Source: Treponema sp. UBA1233
GTDB taxonomy: Bacteria > Spirochaetota > Spirochaetia > Treponematales > Treponemataceae
Assembly: GCA_002309305.1 (NCBI GenBank)
Contig: DBWR01000023.1
Location: 1 to 7,006, forward strand
Reading direction: 5' to 3'
Length of the DNA: 7,006 bases
Of the stretch, positions 5,541-7,006 are shown one piece after another. The notes beneath the pieces are model-generated. The model saw only the letters and a program-made list of their open reading frames with translations, ran no database searches and was not told the origin of the DNA. Numbering within the stretch: the stretch's first letter is position 1; each line of letters starts with the position of its first letter. The position numbers were made by a program, and so were the translations under genes.

Positions 5541-6626
5541 ATGGCACTTTTTAATCACAGGGAATTGAGCTCAAAAAATTTCATGCACAAAATCTTGGAC
5601 ACGAACCCCAAGGGAAATTTCATAATCGAACTGGAAAACATGCTTTCTGATTATGAGAACTCTTTGGACTCACTTTCCATAAGCAACATAAAGAACATCG
5701 CCTCAAAATACAATGTTGATTTGACAAATGATTATCTTGAAGAAAGAAAGGAGCTATTGTTCAGGATGCTGACCAGGGCATTGGGCAGCAACAGTCTGAA
5801 TGATTTTGAATACCGCAAGCTAAAGCATTTGTGCAACATACTGGGACTGGACATTTTGGTTTTGGACAAAGAGATTTCAAAAAGGGGAACAGACATCTAC
5901 AGGAAAAAGCTTGAAGAAATCTTTGCCGACAAATATGTTTCTGCAGAAGAAAAGGCAGAACTTGAACAGCTTAGGGTTCAACTCAAGATTGATGAAGCAA
6001 GCGCAAAAAAAATGTACCGAGAAGCCGTCAAATCTACGATGGACTCATACACAAAACCTATTTTTGAATCCGAAGTTTTTTCTCCCGAAGATGAAAGGAG
6101 AATGTACAATGCCGCAAAAAACCTTGGCCTGTCCCTGACATTTCCGCCGGAGATTCAAGGCAAGCTTGCAAAATACAGGCAGAACTGGGAAATACTTAAC
6201 GGAAATCTCCCGGTATTAAAGACAGACATGCACCTTCAGTCCGGAGAAATATTGCATCACGTCCAGCAGGTAAACTGGCTTGAAGAAAGAACGGAAACAA
6301 GACGCGTCAATTATTCCGGCTACACCTACAACACCAAGGTAATCGGCAACTTAAAATGGAAGGCGGGAACAATAACTCCACATAAAATCACGCAGGAAGT
6401 ATGGAAGTGCATTGACTCGGGATATCTTTTTTTGACAAGCAAGCGCATCATCTTTAACGGACAGCATGGCAACAAGGTCATTCCGTTTTCAAAGGTCCTG
6501 CATTTCGAGCCATACACAAATGGGGTTCAGATTCAAAAGGATTCAGGCAAATCACCCTTCCTTGAATTCAGCACGGACGTCCCCCTTTTTGCCACAATCT
6601 TGAACCAACTTCTGGGAAGGAACTAG
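5541..6626 (+). CDS. TerB-like helical repeat protein with C-terminal PH/GRAM-like domain
   Basis: This 361-residue soluble protein has no signal peptide or membrane segment. Three successive acidic helical units of about 45 residues (roughly 74-115, 120-162, 170-212) share the pattern 'D/S-x-h-S-x-x-E...L...LGL', as in DNFEYRKLKHLCNILGLD-like and VSAEEKAELEQLRVQLKID segments, resembling TerB-type four-helix domains. The C-terminal part (about 230-358) looks like a bacterial PH/GRAM-like fold: SGEILHHVQQVNWLEER, a GYTYNTKVIGN stretch, then the diagnostic SGYLFLTSKRIIFNG (293-307) and a final EFSTDVPLFATILNQL helix. Biochemical function is unknown; TerB domains occur in tellurite/stress systems and in DjlA. 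I use the ATG at 5541; an adjacent TTG (5538) is in frame, and TGA at 5532-5534 blocks further extension. No ribosome site precedes it. The J-domain gene follows after one base, so the two are cotranscribed. Domain naming is by pattern and is moderate in certainty. Confidence 0.75.
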   Translation: MALFNHRELSSKNFMHKILDTNPKGNFIIELENMLSDYENSLDSLSISNIKNIASKYNVDLTNDYLEERKELLFRMLTRALGSNSLNDFEYRKLKHLCNILGLDILVLDKEISKRGTDIYRKKLEEIFADKYVSAEEKAELEQLRVQLKIDEASAKKMYREAVKSTMDSYTKPIFESEVFSPEDERRMYNAAKNLGLSLTFPPEIQGKLAKYRQNWEILNGNLPVLKTDMHLQSGEILHHVQQVNWLEERTETRRVNYSGYTYNTKVIGNLKWKAGTITPHKITQEVWKCIDSGYLFLTSKRIIFNGQHGNKVIPFSKVLHFEPYTNGVQIQKDSGKSPFLEFSTDVPLFATILNQLLGRN

Positions 6627-6627
6627 C

Positions 6628-6945
6628 ATGACGGAACATGAAGCATATTCCATTTTGGAATTGAACGATGGAGAATCATTTGACGCAATAAAAAAGGCCT
6701 ACCGAAAGCTCGCATTAAAATATCATCCCGACAGAAACCATGGCTCAAAAGAAGCCGAAGAAAAATTCAAGCAGATCAACGACGCCTACGAATACCTGGA
6801 AGATTACCAGACCCGCAAAGACGACGCCCTGCACACCACCTCCGCTCCACCAACCCAAGACGACACCTTCGCCTACCACCACAACTACCACGAACGCTAC
6901 AAGCGCGGCCACTTCGGTGAATACAAGTTTAAGAAACGGGCGTAA
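6628..6945 (+). CDS. Small J-domain (DnaJ-like) co-chaperone
   Basis: This 105-residue protein has a J domain at residues 3-65: AYSILEL, the basic helix IKKAYRKLALKY, the HPD tripeptide at 33-35 needed to stimulate DnaK ATPase, and KFKQINDAYEYLED. It lacks the G/F region, zinc finger and substrate-binding domains of DnaJ, so it is a minimal type-III J protein that probably recruits Hsp70 to a partner. The tail (66-105) is hydrophilic and rich in His, Tyr, Asp and Lys, with HHNYHERYKRGHFGEYKFKK. The ATG follows the stop of the TerB/PH-like gene after one base, with GGGAAGG 7 nt upstream, indicating coupling. TerB plus J domain is the DjlA combination, here on separate chains, so the upstream protein is the natural partner; this is inference. 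Codons 52-99 are strikingly C-ending (33 of 48), unlike the first half. Confidence 0.92.
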   Translation: MTEHEAYSILELNDGESFDAIKKAYRKLALKYHPDRNHGSKEAEEKFKQINDAYEYLEDYQTRKDDALHTTSAPPTQDDTFAYHHNYHERYKRGHFGEYKFKKRA

Positions 6946-6966
6946 ATGTACGATTGAGGAAAACGA

Positions 6967-6990
6967 ATGAATTTGTTATTATTGTTATAA
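6967..6990 (+). CDS. Possible 7-codon Leu-rich leader peptide (very tentative)
   Basis: GAGG (6956-6959) lies 7 nt before ATG AAT and then five Leu codons (TTG TTA TTA TTG TTA) and TAA. A ribosome site followed by a run of Leu codons resembles leucine attenuator leaders, but this AT-rich stretch gives TTR codons easily and also contains a -10-like box. No downstream gene or attenuator is visible before the window ends. Confidence 0.12.
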   Translation: MNLLLLL

Positions 6991-6991
6991 T
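6983..6991 (+). promoter_or_regulatory. Extended -10 (TGTTATAAT) near the right edge
   Basis: A perfect TATAAT (6986-6991) preceded by TGT matches the extended -10 style of the other promoters here. It starts 38 bp after the J-domain stop codon and would drive a gene beyond the window. No clear -35 at 16-18 bp is seen, and no terminator is visible between the stop codon and this box. Confidence 0.4.
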
Positions 6992-7006
6992 TAAAATTTC
7001 AAGATA

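Noticed and set aside
1..7006. CRISPR arrays, tRNA/rRNA genes, insertion sequences
   Set aside because: No regularly spaced direct repeats, cloverleaf-like sequence, transposase or terminal inverted repeats were found by reading both strands.

Overview
The window is bacterial, with moderate GC (roughly mid-40s by eye), dense gene packing and short intergenic spacers. The taxon cannot be proved from the sequence. A host-associated spirochaete such as Treponema, or a Clostridia-like organism, would fit the protein styles, but this is a low-confidence impression. Promoters are unusually uniform: strong extended -10 boxes (TGTGRTATAAT) recur with no good -35. Two genes seem to start translation almost at the predicted transcription start.

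Layout. (1) Positions 1-95, minus: the first codons of a RhuM-family protein, cut by the window edge. (2) 96-365: intergenic DNA with stacked -10 boxes and a strong GAAA-loop hairpin. (3) 366-1892, minus: a two-gene operon of an acyltransferase-3 membrane protein followed directly (TAA|ATG) by an XRE-HTH/AbrB fusion regulator. (4) 1893-2093: a spacer with the operon promoter, a TTAACA/TGTTAA inverted repeat and a possible coding remnant. (5) 2094-5469, minus: a UvrD-like SF1A helicase overlapping by 8 bp a PD-(D/E)XK-like Fe-S protein. (6) 5470-5540: a compact divergent promoter. (7) 5541-6945, plus: a TerB-like-repeat/PH-like protein followed by a small J-domain protein. (8) 6946-7006: a further promoter-like sequence.

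The main novelty is in 2094-5469. The C-terminal nuclease domain normally fused to this type of helicase is divided between two polypeptides. The CPxxY start and the G-x-L-V-(H) helix lie at the end of the helicase; the D...DxK core, the Q/Y helix and the CX2CX5C cluster lie in the next protein. Three conserved nuclease positions are changed (H to L, K to T, Q to E), which suggests a two-subunit helicase with an Fe-S-bearing but nuclease-dead module. It shares a divergent, probably leaderless promoter with a TerB/PH-like plus J-domain pair that resembles DjlA parts on separate chains. That these four genes form one DNA-transaction or stress/defence unit is inference from layout only.
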